Shown here: in pieces, positions 1 to 7,860 of the stretch
Numbering within the stretch: position 1 is the first letter of the stretch
Layout: each line of letters opens with the position of its first letter
Assembly (NCBI RefSeq): GCF_001262075.1
Contig: NZ_CP012073.1
Span: 248,001 to 312,000 of the forward strand
Reading direction: 5' to 3'
DNA from: Ottowia sp. oral taxon 894
GTDB lineage: Bacteria > Pseudomonadota > Gammaproteobacteria > Burkholderiales > Burkholderiaceae_C
Length of the DNA: 64,000 nucleotides
Notes under the pieces: model-generated
Database searches by the model: none
What the model was told of the DNA's origin: nothing
What the model saw: the letters and a program-made list of their open reading frames with translations, nothing else
Made by a program: the position numbers and the translations under genes

Positions 1-681
1 GGTGAGCGATTCCAGCAGGCGGGCGGCGCGCTCATCGTCTGGGCGCAGGGCCGCGAACTGCTCGCGCGGGGCGGTGATGGCAATGCCGTGCGCGGCGCAT
101 TCGGCCAGCGGCAGGTAGTAGCGGCCACGGGGAATGTCCACGCTCAAGTCTTGCCAGAAGTTGATGAGTTGCAGCGCAGTGCAAATGGCGTCGCTCTCGC
201 GCAGGGCCTGCTCTTGCGTCACGCCATACAGGTGCAGCAGCAGGCGGCCCACGGGGTTGGCCGAGCGGCGGCAGTAGTTCAGCAAGGCGGGCATATCGGC
301 GTAGGCGGCGCCGTCGCGCGTCATCGTCACGTCTTGTACGAAGGCGCTGAGCAAATCGTCCAGCGGCTGCGCGGGCAGGCCGAAGGCGCGCATCTGCGCT
401 GCCAGCGGAACAAACACCTGCGGCCAGCGGGGCGAAGGCGGCTGGCCTTGCGCTACGGCCAGCAGGTCAGCGCGGTAGCGGGCCAGATCGCGCAGCCGGG
501 CGGCGGCGGGCGCATCGCCTTCATCGGCCAGGTCATCCGCCGTGCGGGCGAAGTGGTAAATGGCGGCAATGGGCGCGCGCAGGCGCGGCGGGCACAGCCA
601 GGAAGCGACGGGAAAGTTTTCGTAATGCTCAACCGGCTGGGGCGCGAATCCGGCTGGCGGCGGGCGTTCGTCTGGGGGCAT
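1..681 (-). CDS. hpnC: Squalene synthase HpnC, C-terminus cut by window edge
   Basis: Reading the reverse strand from the ATG at 681 gives about 227 residues with no stop before the window edge. The translation contains the squalene/phytoene synthase landmarks of HpnC: an N-terminal AAIYHFARTADDLADEG stretch carrying the first aspartate-rich motif, and a LINFWQDLSVD stretch carrying the second metal-binding region. HpnC acts in the HpnCDE route from farnesyl diphosphate to squalene, which feeds hopanoid synthesis. Its partner HpnD is encoded 29 kb away at 29935-30777, whereas these genes are normally adjacent. No HpnE is seen here; it may lie to the left of the window. The family call is firm. 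The 3' end is missing, so length cannot be compared. Confidence 0.88.
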   Translation of the reverse strand, partial: MPPDERPPPAGFAPQPVEHYENFPVASWLCPPRLRAPIAAIYHFARTADDLADEGDAPAAARLRDLARYRADLLAVAQGQPPSPRWPQVFVPLAAQMRAFGLPAQPLDDLLSAFVQDVTMTRDGAAYADMPALLNYCRRSANPVGRLLLHLYGVTQEQALRESDAICTALQLINFWQDLSVDIPRGRYYLPLAECAAHGIAITAPREQFAALRPDDERAARLLESLT

Positions 682-744
682 CGCGTTGCGCGTTTTCGTT
701 CAGGCGCGCCGCCGGAGCGGGAGAGGAGGGAGAAGAAAGGATGA

Positions 745-835
745 CGAGCCTTGACCCCGGCACTGGCTCCACGGTTAGGGCTGCTTGGTTCCCCACCTGA
801 CCCGGTTGGCCGCTTCCCCATGCGGGAAGGCCCGT
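745..835 (-). ncRNA. ffs: Signal recognition particle RNA (4.5S type)
   Basis: On the reverse strand, 805-779 reads as the SRP RNA domain IV core: GGGTCAGG, a tetraloop written GGGGAACC, then AGCAGCC. This is the Ffh-binding hairpin of small bacterial SRP RNAs. The flanks pair as a long rod, with GGGCCTTCCCGC near the 5' end and GCCGGGGTCAAGGC towards the 3' end. A TACAAT box (845-850, reverse strand) lies just upstream as a likely -10 element. No -35 box is clear. The ends are estimated from pairing and may be off by several bases. Confidence 0.85.
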
Positions 836-922
836 CGGGGCGCGATTGTAGTGGCTGGGCGCGGCGGGCAGACTGTCCGCCTGCTTTCATGCTCAGCCCT
901 GGGCGGCTCAGGCCAGCGGCCT

Positions 923-1012
923 GGATTCGCTCTTCATTCGATAGCAGCAACTCCCATCCAAACGGGCGCAAACGCCGTTTTCAGGGCGTTGAATCCGCTT
1001 CTGTTTTTGATG
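923..1012 (-). repeat. Dispersed 85-bp intergenic repeat, copy A
   Basis: Reverse-strand copy of a dispersed repeat. Read in the repeat's own direction it starts ATCAAAAACAGAAGCGGATTCAA and ends CTATCGAATGAAGAGCGAA, with a GCGTTTGCGC centre. The usual CTAGGAC box is degenerate here. It lies between ffs and the ArsR-family gene. The rest of this gap (1013-1311) shows no gene I can support. Confidence 0.6.
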
Positions 1013-1311
1013 CCCCGCGTTTTCTCTTCACCCAGGCCCGCGCCGCACATTCCTGAAAGCCAGGTGGATTGCGGCGGCCATTCAGAAATCTGCGGCCCCC
1101 GCTTTCCGGCAGCCAATTGCCCTTTTCCGCAAGAGAAGCGCTGGACAGAAAGGCAAGGCACGCGGACGCAAGCCAATAGCCAATCGCGTTGGCCACGCTT
1201 CAAGCACGAGACTGTTTGTCGATGCCGTGCTTTATCACTGCCGGGCAGACTTCCCTTGGCGCGATCTGCCAAGGCGCTTTGGCGCCTTTCGCGTGATTCA
1301 CCTTCGGCACA

Positions 1312-1638
1312 TCACCCTGAGGCAGCGGGACAGTGCAGCTCATGCAGCGTTTGCAGCAGACGCAGCACATCCGGGCGGGCGATGGCGTAGTAGATGTTCT
1401 TGCCGTCGCGGCGGGTGCTGACCAGCTCTTCGCCGCGGAGCACGGCCAGTTGCTGCGAGAGCGTAGGCTGGCGAATGCCCAGCGCGGCTTCCAGATCGCT
1501 CACGCAGCTTTCGCCTTGCGAGAGCTGGCACAGCAGCAGCAGGCGGTCTTCATTGGCCAGCATCTTGAGCATGCGCACGGCGGCCGCCGCGCCGCTGCGC
1601 ATGGCTTCGGGGGTGACGGAGAGAACAGAGGCGTCCAT
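1312..1638 (-). CDS. ArsR/SmtB-family repressor, BigR/SqrR-like persulfide sensor candidate
   Basis: A 108-residue winged-helix repressor starting at the ATG at 1638. The recognition helix region reads ALGIRQPTLSQQLAVLR, followed by a wing containing TRRDGKNIYYAI. Cysteines 37 (LLLLCQL) and 103 (LHELHC) sit where the BigR/SqrR group has its redox pair; Cys45 is extra. In those relatives the pair forms a tetrasulfide bridge with sulfane sulfur and DNA binding is lost. The gene is divergent from an AhpD-like/DUF2892 operon across an AT-rich 54-bp spacer, so it probably represses that operon and itself. The ArsR family is certain; the persulfide role is inferred from cysteine position. Confidence 0.85.
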   Translation of the reverse strand: MDASVLSVTPEAMRSGAAAAVRMLKMLANEDRLLLLCQLSQGESCVSDLEAALGIRQPTLSQQLAVLRGEELVSTRRDGKNIYYAIARPDVLRLLQTLHELHCPAASG

Positions 1639-1692
1639 ACAATCTATATTTTTATATACTATTGCTTTCTTAACTGAAAGGAGTGCACCCTC
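1639..1692. promoter_or_regulatory. Divergent promoter/operator between ArsR-type repressor and AhpD-like gene
   Basis: This spacer is far more AT-rich than its surroundings. It contains the near-palindrome TATATTTTTATATA, a plausible operator for the winged-helix repressor and overlapping -10 elements in both directions. AAAGGAG at about 1677 is a strong ribosome binding site for the gene starting at 1693. The operator role is inferred from sequence and placement. Confidence 0.6.
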
Positions 1693-2055
1693 ATGAGCAA
1701 AAGCTACCGCGACATCATTGAACACGTGACTTCCTGGCTGGGGCCGCTGCGCAAGGATATCCCGCAAACCATGCAGGCGTTTCACGCGCTGTCGCAGGCG
1801 GGGCAAGGCGATGGAGCGCTGGACAAGAAGACCAAGGAATTGATCGCCTTGGCGCTGGGCGTGGCGGCGCGCTGCGACCCTTGCCTGGGCTATCACGCAC
1901 AGGCGCTGGTACGGCTGGGCTGCACGCGGGCGGAGCTGGAAGAAATGCTGGCGGTGTGCGTTTACATGGGCGGCGGCCCCTCTCTGATGTATGCTGCCAA
2001 CGCACTGGCCGCCTACGAGGAATTTGGCGGCGAAAAGGCCGCCACGGCGGCATGA
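1693..2055 (+). CDS. Carboxymuconolactone decarboxylase/AhpD-like protein
   Basis: A 120-residue helical protein of the CMD/AhpD fold. The signature is KTKELIALALGVAARCDPC followed by LGYHAQALVRLG: a CxxC thiol pair with a histidine a few residues on, as in AhpD-type peroxidase partners. It is probably a small thiol-dependent redox or peroxidatic protein. It is preceded by a good Shine-Dalgarno sequence and followed 52 bp later by a DUF2892 membrane protein, both under the divergent ArsR-type repressor. BigR-like regulators often control sulfide detoxification genes, so a reactive-sulfur role is possible but inferred. The substrate cannot be read from the sequence. Confidence 0.88.
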   Translation: MSKSYRDIIEHVTSWLGPLRKDIPQTMQAFHALSQAGQGDGALDKKTKELIALALGVAARCDPCLGYHAQALVRLGCTRAELEEMLAVCVYMGGGPSLMYAANALAAYEEFGGEKAATAA

Positions 2056-2107
2056 ATTCCCCACGATGGTTTCATCAACCCAGGCATATCCAGAAAGGAG
2101 ACAAGCC

Positions 2108-2323
2108 ATGAAACTCAACGTTGGCGGCATTGACCGCATTTTGCGTATTCTCGTAGGGCTGGCGCTGATTGTGGCAGCGGCGCTGGGCTACATTGGCTGG
2201 TGGGGTTATATCGGCGTAGCGCCGCTGGTAACGGGGATTTTCCAGTTTTGTCCAGCATACCGGCTGCTGGGCCTGAGCACCTGCCCGGTGAAATTGCAGC
2301 CGCCCGGCCAGGAAGAAAAATAG
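2108..2323 (+). CDS. DUF2892 (YgaP transmembrane-like) inner membrane protein
   Basis: A 71-residue protein starting at the ATG at 2108 behind an AAAGGAGAC ribosome binding site. It begins MKLNVGGIDRILRILVG and has two hydrophobic segments. A CPAYRLLGLSTCP stretch follows, the two-cysteine pattern typical of DUF2892 proteins. In YgaP this domain anchors a rhodanese; here there is no rhodanese domain, only the membrane unit. It is the second gene of the operon controlled from 1639-1692, and a strong terminator follows. Longer upstream reading frames lack a ribosome binding site and were not used. Confidence 0.85.
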   Translation: MKLNVGGIDRILRILVGLALIVAAALGYIGWWGYIGVAPLVTGIFQFCPAYRLLGLSTCPVKLQPPGQEEK

Positions 2324-2340
2324 GCGTCAATTCATGCCAT

Positions 2341-2378
2341 AAAAAAAGCCCGGAAAGCATTCCCGGGCTTTTTTTATG
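2341..2378. terminator. Bidirectional intrinsic terminator
   Basis: AAGCCCGGGAATGC-type stem: AAAAAAAGCCCGGAA is followed by a short loop and TTCCCGGGCTTTTTTT. A-tracts and T-tracts lie on both sides. It sits between the DUF2892 gene and the convergent permease gene, so it can serve both directions. Confidence 0.85.
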
Positions 2379-2412
2379 CAATCGGCCTTCTGAAAAGGCG
2401 TAAATGGCGTTT

Positions 2413-3633
2413 TCAGCCTTTGAAAACCGGCAGAACATCGGCGCGACTGAGAATCTGCGCCAGAACGTTGAGCACGCCAAACAAAAAAACCCAAACCATC
2501 AGCCACAGGCCGCCATACACGTGGTAGCCCTTACCTGCGCCAAATTTCTTGCGGCACGCATGCAGCAGCAAGGCAGGCACGAAAGCCGTCCATACCGTGG
2601 CGGCGAAGCCTACGTAGCTGATTGCCAGCACGAATCCTGTGGGAAACAGCAAACAGGCTGCCAGCGGCGGCAAAAAAGTCAGAGCGGCGGCCTTGCTGCG
2701 CCCGGCGCGGCTGGAGTCAAATCCGAACAGGTCGCTCAGGTAATCCAGCAAGCCCAGCGTGACGCCAAGAAACGACGAAGCAATGGCCATGTAGGAGAAA
2801 AACGATAGCACCCTGACCAGCCCGCTGCCTGCCACACCCGCCAGCGCGTCAAGCAAGGCGGCCACGTTGTCCTGCGCGGCAATCACCGGGCCGAATTCGC
2901 TGCGCGGCAGATTGCCTTGCACGGCAAATTGCCAGAGCGCGTAAATCAGCAGCGCAATCAATGTGCCCAGCCACAGCGAGCGGGCCACCTTGCGCGCATC
3001 GCCCTTGAAATAGTCAAACAGGCCCGACACGTTGCCATGAAAGCCGAATGAAGCCAGGCACACGGGCAGGGCCGCGCCCGCATAAATCCAGTAATGCGCC
3101 TGGCCGCCTGAAGCCGCATCAAGCAAAATACCTGGCTGCGCCGAAGCAAGCAAGCCGCCATTGGCCCATAAAAAGCTGATGACCATGCCGCCAATCAAAA
3201 TAGTGGTCGCGCGGTCTACCCAATAAACCGACCACCAAACGCAAGCCGAGAAAATCAGTGTGAAAATGATTTGCCCCACCCACAAGGGCTGCCCCAATGC
3301 ATGCGCCGTGAGATTGCCGCCCGTAAAAATATAGGCATACGTGAGCAAATACAGCACGAAAGCGACAGAAAGGCCATTGACGGCGCTCCAGGCCGGGCCT
3401 AGCAGGTCTTTGACGATGGTGTCGAAATTGGCGCCGCGCGGATAATGCGTGGTGGCCTCCAGAATCATCAGCCCCGACGACAGCATGGAAAACCAGGTGT
3501 AAAGCAGCACCGCCAGCGAACCAATGAACCAGACGCCTGAAGTAGCCGTTGGATTGGCGAGCATACCCGCGCCAATAACCGTGCCGGCAATGATCATGGC
3601 GCCGCCAAAAATGGAGGGATTTCTGGAATTCAT
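2413..3633 (-). CDS. Aromatic amino acid permease, Mtr/TyrP/TnaB family
   Basis: A 406-residue integral membrane protein with about eleven hydrophobic segments. It opens with IFGGAMIIAGTVIGAGMLA, the first-helix signature of the HAAAP family (Mtr, TnaB, TyrP), which imports tryptophan or tyrosine with protons. Length matches the E. coli members (400-415 residues). Which amino acid is carried cannot be decided. The start at 3633 is a normal ATG and the gene stands alone, ending at the shared terminator around 2341-2378. Confidence 0.9.
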   Translation of the reverse strand: MNSRNPSIFGGAMIIAGTVIGAGMLANPTATSGVWFIGSLAVLLYTWFSMLSSGLMILEATTHYPRGANFDTIVKDLLGPAWSAVNGLSVAFVLYLLTYAYIFTGGNLTAHALGQPLWVGQIIFTLIFSACVWWSVYWVDRATTILIGGMVISFLWANGGLLASAQPGILLDAASGGQAHYWIYAGAALPVCLASFGFHGNVSGLFDYFKGDARKVARSLWLGTLIALLIYALWQFAVQGNLPRSEFGPVIAAQDNVAALLDALAGVAGSGLVRVLSFFSYMAIASSFLGVTLGLLDYLSDLFGFDSSRAGRSKAAALTFLPPLAACLLFPTGFVLAISYVGFAATVWTAFVPALLLHACRKKFGAGKGYHVYGGLWLMVWVFLFGVLNVLAQILSRADVLPVFKG

Positions 3634-3980
3634 GTTCAGGCTTTCCGTTATTCAGTGCGGTGTGGCAGTTTTACGGCAATTCCAGGCGAATCGCACCATT
3701 GCGGCCCGTCTGATTGGCTGCATATCGGTCAATCCCATCAGGCCACCCGTTTCATCAGCAGGCAAAAATTATACAAATACAAACGCATTGATTAAGCTGG
3801 TGGTCTGAATGAAAAGTGAAAGACGCAGGCCCGCAATTCACAGGCTGCCAGCCATTTTTGCGCGTCTTCGTGCGAAGCGCCTCTGGCCTCGCGCGCTCAC
3901 GCGTCGCCACACGATTGCGTTGCGAACGATTGCTAGCGTCTATCATCCACTGCACCGATCTTTTTGCTTTTGGAAACGCC
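3634..3980. other. Divergent intergenic region, no gene seen
   Basis: 347 bp between the divergent permease and yggT genes. The stretch 3765-3800 is AT-rich (TTATACAAATACAAACG) and could hold the permease promoter on the reverse strand. No small gene or RNA is recognisable. Confidence 0.5.
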
Positions 3981-4571
3981 ATGCTGCATGACTTTCTCAA
4001 TCTGCTGACACAAATTCTGGCTTCCGTGGTGGGGGGCGCGTGCCTGTTGCGTGTATGGCTGCGCCTGCGCGGCGAGTCGTGGCAAAAACTGGTGCTGGCT
4101 CCTTTGCTGACCGTGCTGACCGGCTGGCTGGTCACTCCGCTTGAAACGCTGGCACAGGCGCTGCGCCTGCCAGTGAACCAGCCTGGCCAGCGCTGGGACG
4201 TGATCAGCCTGCTGGTGGCCTTCGTGCTGGAGCTGCTGCGACAGGCCGTTCTGCTCTCGGCCCTGCGCCAGCCGCCTTGGAGCGCATGGCTGCCGCTGGC
4301 GCTATTGGGTGTGCTGTGGATGGCCCTTTCCGTGGCGCAGGTCATGGTGCTGCTGGCCGCGCTGGCTTCCTGGCTGCGGCCCGGCATGGATGAGCTGCGC
4401 TGGCTGGAGCGCCTCACCCGCCCGCTGCTGGCCCCCGCACGCCGCCTGCTGCCGCCGTTCAAGGGCATTGACTGGTCACCGCTGCTCGTGCTGCTGGTTC
4501 TCTATCTACTGGGCGTGGGGGTGTCTTACTTGCAGGGGCGGCTGGTGCAGGTTTTTCTGCTCTTGAAATAA
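3981..4571 (+). CDS. YggT-family integral membrane protein
   Basis: A 196-residue protein from the ATG at 3981, with two YggT units: four to five hydrophobic helices, and a RPLLAPARRLLPPFKGIDWSP-like stretch in the second half that is the conserved amphipathic YggT segment (LxPxRxxxPxxxxxDxSP). YggT proteins take part in potassium uptake, osmotic tolerance and membrane organisation, with no defined enzymatic role. In many proteobacteria they sit near proC; that context is absent. A longer in-frame extension upstream (from 3816) does not resemble the family and was not used. Confidence 0.85.
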   Translation: MLHDFLNLLTQILASVVGGACLLRVWLRLRGESWQKLVLAPLLTVLTGWLVTPLETLAQALRLPVNQPGQRWDVISLLVAFVLELLRQAVLLSALRQPPWSAWLPLALLGVLWMALSVAQVMVLLAALASWLRPGMDELRWLERLTRPLLAPARRLLPPFKGIDWSPLLVLLVLYLLGVGVSYLQGRLVQVFLLLK

Positions 4572-4753
4572 AAGCGGCCCAGGCCCGTTCGGCCAGGACT
4601 TGCGGCCCACGGAATGTCCAGAAACGGCGGAAATCGCTTTAGCGTTTGACCCTAAATGCGAAAAAACGGCTCCGCGCAGCCAGCTATACAAGCCAAGCCA
4701 CCCTTGAGCCATTCTTTCCACAGCCCCATCCCCGCTTCGTCCTGTTCACGGTT

Positions 4754-5356
4754 TCAGTCTGATGACTGAATGACGGATTTCCTGATTTCCAAATGCCCCT
4801 GGGGTGGCAGAATTGCATCAACCTGATGAATCAGATTCCGGTCCGGATCATAGGTATGAAAATGCAATAAAACCGTCCCGTCGGCGCTGCGTTTCATGTC
4901 TGGCAAGGCGTTTTCAATGCCTGCTTTCCTGATTTGCTGAACAGCCAAAGGCGCTGTTTCAGTCACCAATACGCCCCCTGCATTTTCCAGACGGGCAATC
5001 ACGCCGGCCCACCATACGGAATCGGCTCCCCGGCCGCAGGCATTCAAAGCGCGTTCGGCCCGGTTTTCTTCGCGCACGCCCAAAATAGATCCGTCAGGCA
5101 GCGCGACATATCCATACCGGGGGCCATCCATTTGCTGCTTGTTTCGCACGCCATAAAACGTGCAGCCGTTGCGCGTCAGAACGTCAATGACGCTGGCTTC
5201 CACTTGTGATCGAGGCCAGTTCGATTCGGCCTCCGCCTGGGCAAGAACGCGCTCCAGCGCGGAGGCGGCAGCGGTATCTGCCGTAAAAGTCATGATGAAC
5301 ATTCCACTTGCCAGAAGAATGAAATGATGAATCAGGGAAGAAAGGGGTTTGCTCAA
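4754..5356 (-). CDS. Hypothetical exported protein
   Basis: A 200-residue protein I do not recognise. The start is a TTG at 5356, chosen because a GGAG motif lies ten bases upstream and the first 32 residues form a signal peptide ending near TADTAAA. A shorter ATG form would lose most of that signal. The mature part has a C-terminal segment reading LLHFHTYDPDRNLIHQVD that looks like beta strands, and two cysteines that could pair in the periplasm. It stands alone between yggT and a peptide-binding protein. The preceding gap, 4572-4753, holds nothing recognisable. Confidence 0.6.
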   Translation of the reverse strand: MSKPLSSLIHHFILLASGMFIMTFTADTAAASALERVLAQAEAESNWPRSQVEASVIDVLTRNGCTFYGVRNKQQMDGPRYGYVALPDGSILGVREENRAERALNACGRGADSVWWAGVIARLENAGGVLVTETAPLAVQQIRKAGIENALPDMKRSADGTVLLHFHTYDPDRNLIHQVDAILPPQGHLEIRKSVIQSSD

Positions 5357-5698
5357 TTGTCAGCGTCTCCATCAAGAGGCAGTGTGGCAGGCGCATTTTC
5401 GTTCGGAATCATATTATTCATTGCCACGCGCATGTTTTTCGTGGCCTGCCAATTCGGGGTTATATATCAACTCCTTGCTTCGGAATATCCAACAAAAGCC
5501 CAAAACCAGAAATAGCCTCAATGCGACGGCTCTGGCATCTGTTTGTCGCATGGGTTTCCATGCAAATAACCTTCATACGAAACACGTATCCTCCCATCCG
5601 AAGCCGAAGCAAGTGGCAAATGCCGGCCAGGCAGACCAGCTTCACAGGCTGGCGCGCTACCATGCGCGCCCTTTTGTCTCTGAGCGCTTTCCTCTCAC
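5357..5698. other. Intergenic region, no supported gene
   Basis: 342 bp between an exported protein and a binding-protein gene. It is less GC-rich than its neighbours. Overlapping reading frames here show neither family similarity nor ribosome binding sites. Confidence 0.5.
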
Positions 5699-7189
5699 AT
5701 GACTGTCTCGATACGCCGCCGCCATTTCACCCTGGCCCTGCCAGCCCTGGCCGCCCTGGCGCAGCCCGCGCTGGCTCGCTCGCCCCACTCGCTCACGCTG
5801 GGCATGACGCTGGAGCCGCCCGGGCTGGACCCCACGGCTGGCGCAGCCTCGGCCATCGCCGAAATCATGCTCTACAACGTCTTTGAGACGCTCACCAAAA
5901 TCCGCCCCGACGCCAGCGTCGGCCCGCTGCTGGCGCAAAGCTGGCACAGCTCGCCTGATCTGAAGCAGTGGACTTTTCAGCTGCGCGACAACGCACGCTT
6001 TTCCAACGGCGCGCCGCTGACGGCGCAAACCGTGCAATGGGCCTTCACGCGCGCTGCCAGCGAAGGCAGCACCAACAAAGACCGGCGCACTTTCACCGCC
6101 ATGCGCCAGATTGCCGCGCCTGATGAGCGCACCGTGCGCATCGAGCTGGAGCAGCCCGATGCCGATCTGCCCTTCAAGCTGGGCCAGGCCACCGCCATCA
6201 TCGTCGAGCCGGGCAGCGCCGCCGGCAACGCCACGCGCCCCGTCGGCAGCGGCCCTTACGTGCTGGACAAATGGCAGCGCGGCGCTTCCCTCACCCTCAA
6301 GGCCTGGCCGCAGTGGCGCGAGGCGGGCGCCATCGCCATTGGCCGCGCCGTCTTTCGCTTCATCAGCGACCCGGCCGCGCAAGTGGCCGCGCTGCTGGCG
6401 GGCGATGTGGATGCCTTTGTCCGCATGAGCGAGCGCGGCGCCGCGCGCCTGAAGGCCGATGGACGCTTTGCGCTGCTGCAAAGCGGCTCGCGCGCCAAAA
6501 CCATCGTCGCATTCAACCACCGCCACGCGGCCTTGCGCGATGTGCGCGTGCGCCGCGCCCTGTGCGCCGCCATTGACCGCCAGGCCGTGCTGCAAGCGGG
6601 CCAAAACGGCCTGGGCACGCCCATCGGCAGCTACTACACCCCCGGCAGCCCCGGCTATGTGGACCTGACCGGCGTCAATGCCTATGACCTGGACAAAGCC
6701 CGCCAGCTGCTCAAAGAGGCCCTGCCCGATGGCCCCCTGTCGCTCACCCTCACCCTGCCGCCCACGCCCTACGCCCGCCAGGGCGGCGAAGTCGTGGCCG
6801 CGCAGCTGTCGCAGGCGGGCGTGCGCGTGAAAGTGCAAAACGTGGAATGGGCGCAGTGGCTCAGCCACGTTTACGGGCAGGCGCAGTTTGACCTCACCCT
6901 CATCAGCCACGTCGAGCCGCTCGATCTGGGCAACTGGAGCAAGCCCGGCTACTACTGGGGCTACGAAAACCCCGCCTTCGACGCCCTCTACCAGCGCCTG
7001 CGCGCCAGCGCCGATGAAGGCGAGCGGCTGAAGCTGCTGGAGCAAGCCCAGCGCCTGCTGGCCGAAGACGCCGCTGCCATCTTCCTGTACCAGCCGCACT
7101 GGCTGACCGCCGCCCGCAAGGGTCTGCAAGGGCTATGGGAGCAGATGCCCATCTCGGTCAATGACCTGGCGACCCTGCGCTGGCAGTGA
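5699..7189 (+). CDS. ABC transporter substrate-binding protein, peptide/nickel type (SBP_bac_5)
   Basis: A 496-residue periplasmic binding protein of the DppA/OppA family. The N-terminus has a twin-arginine-type signal (IRRRHFTLALPALA) with cleavage near QPALA. Family landmarks include LTLGMTLEPPGLDPT, LAQSWHSSPDLKQWTFQLRD and FSNGAPLTAQTVQWAF. It should capture peptides or related cations or opines for an ABC permease, but no permease or ATPase genes are adjacent, so it is an orphan. The long opposite-strand frame over the same bases is a GC-rich shadow. A repeat copy follows 18 bp downstream. Confidence 0.92.
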   Translation: MTVSIRRRHFTLALPALAALAQPALARSPHSLTLGMTLEPPGLDPTAGAASAIAEIMLYNVFETLTKIRPDASVGPLLAQSWHSSPDLKQWTFQLRDNARFSNGAPLTAQTVQWAFTRAASEGSTNKDRRTFTAMRQIAAPDERTVRIELEQPDADLPFKLGQATAIIVEPGSAAGNATRPVGSGPYVLDKWQRGASLTLKAWPQWREAGAIAIGRAVFRFISDPAAQVAALLAGDVDAFVRMSERGAARLKADGRFALLQSGSRAKTIVAFNHRHAALRDVRVRRALCAAIDRQAVLQAGQNGLGTPIGSYYTPGSPGYVDLTGVNAYDLDKARQLLKEALPDGPLSLTLTLPPTPYARQGGEVVAAQLSQAGVRVKVQNVEWAQWLSHVYGQAQFDLTLISHVEPLDLGNWSKPGYYWGYENPAFDALYQRLRASADEGERLKLLEQAQRLLAEDAAAIFLYQPHWLTAARKGLQGLWEQMPISVNDLATLRWQ

Positions 7190-7206
7190 GCGCGGCCGGG
7201 CGGCGG

Positions 7207-7294
7207 CAAAAACAGGAGCAAATTTGAGGGGGTCGAAAGGCCTCTTTGCGCACGCTCTACTAGGACCTCATGCTATTGATTAAGGAGCGGATTC
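7207..7294 (+). repeat. Dispersed 85-bp intergenic repeat, copy B
   Basis: Starts AAAACAGGAGCAAATTTGAG, has a TTTGCGCACG centre and the box CTACTAGGACCTCATGC, and ends TATTGATTAAGGAGCGGATTC. The GGAGC(A/G)AATTC-like motif at each end is in direct orientation. Confidence 0.85.
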
Positions 7295-7698
7295 GATCCG
7301 CTTTTCTCTCCTATTACCTCGCAGGCCGCCTGCATTCCCGGCTTGCTCGGGCGATGGTTTTTTATCAGCACCTGCCCACGATCTGACCATGAGGGGCAAA
7401 AAGGCGCATCGGGATGGGCGCAAAGCGCAGGTGGACCTCACGCCTCATTTGAGATTTGCAACGGTCACAAGCGCCCGAGGCCGCCCCAAGGCCGCACTTA
7501 CTGCACTGGCGAACAGACACTCGCGAACAGATTGTGGGCAAGCTCTCTGACAAGGCTGGAGCGCGGAGTGGCTGGACTGGTTTGTGCGAACTGCCGACCT
7601 GCTCTCTGTCCCCTTTTTCAGAAAAAGAAATAGAGCGGAACCACCTTGCGCCGCCCTTTGCGGCAAGCCATGAGCAAGTCTTGACAAGCGCTCTTGAT
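7295..7698. other. Intergenic region, no supported gene
   Basis: About 400 bp between two repeat copies. Frames on both strands are open in places. A reverse-strand frame at 7365-7553 has a CSKCG...CDRCK pattern, but it lacks a ribosome binding site or a recognisable family, so no gene is claimed. Confidence 0.4.
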
Positions 7699-7782
7699 CA
7701 TCAGAAACAGGAGCAAATTCAGGGGTACGAAACAGGCTCTTGCGCCCATTCCACTAGGACCCATTGCTACAGAAAGAGAAGC
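7699..7782 (+). repeat. Dispersed 85-bp intergenic repeat, copy C
   Basis: Starts ATCAGAAACAGGAGCAAATTC, centre CTTGCGCCCATTC, box CACTAGGACCCATTGC, end CTACAGAAAGAGAAGC. It lies 78 bp before the second binding-protein gene, in the same orientation as copy B. Confidence 0.85.
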
Positions 7783-7860
7783 TAAATAATGGCAAGTGTT
7801 CTGCCCCGCTCATCCAGCGCCTAGCATTCCCGTTTTTTCCCCCATCCAAGGAGCACCCCC

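Noticed and set aside
5657-7129. A 490-codon reverse-strand frame over the peptide-binding protein gene.
   Set aside because: Low-complexity Gly/Ala/Arg translation without family features; the plus-strand gene explains the region.
7343-7633. Open frames on both strands, one with a CxxC...CxxC pattern.
   Set aside because: No start signals, no recognisable family, and the pattern can arise by chance in 60 codons.
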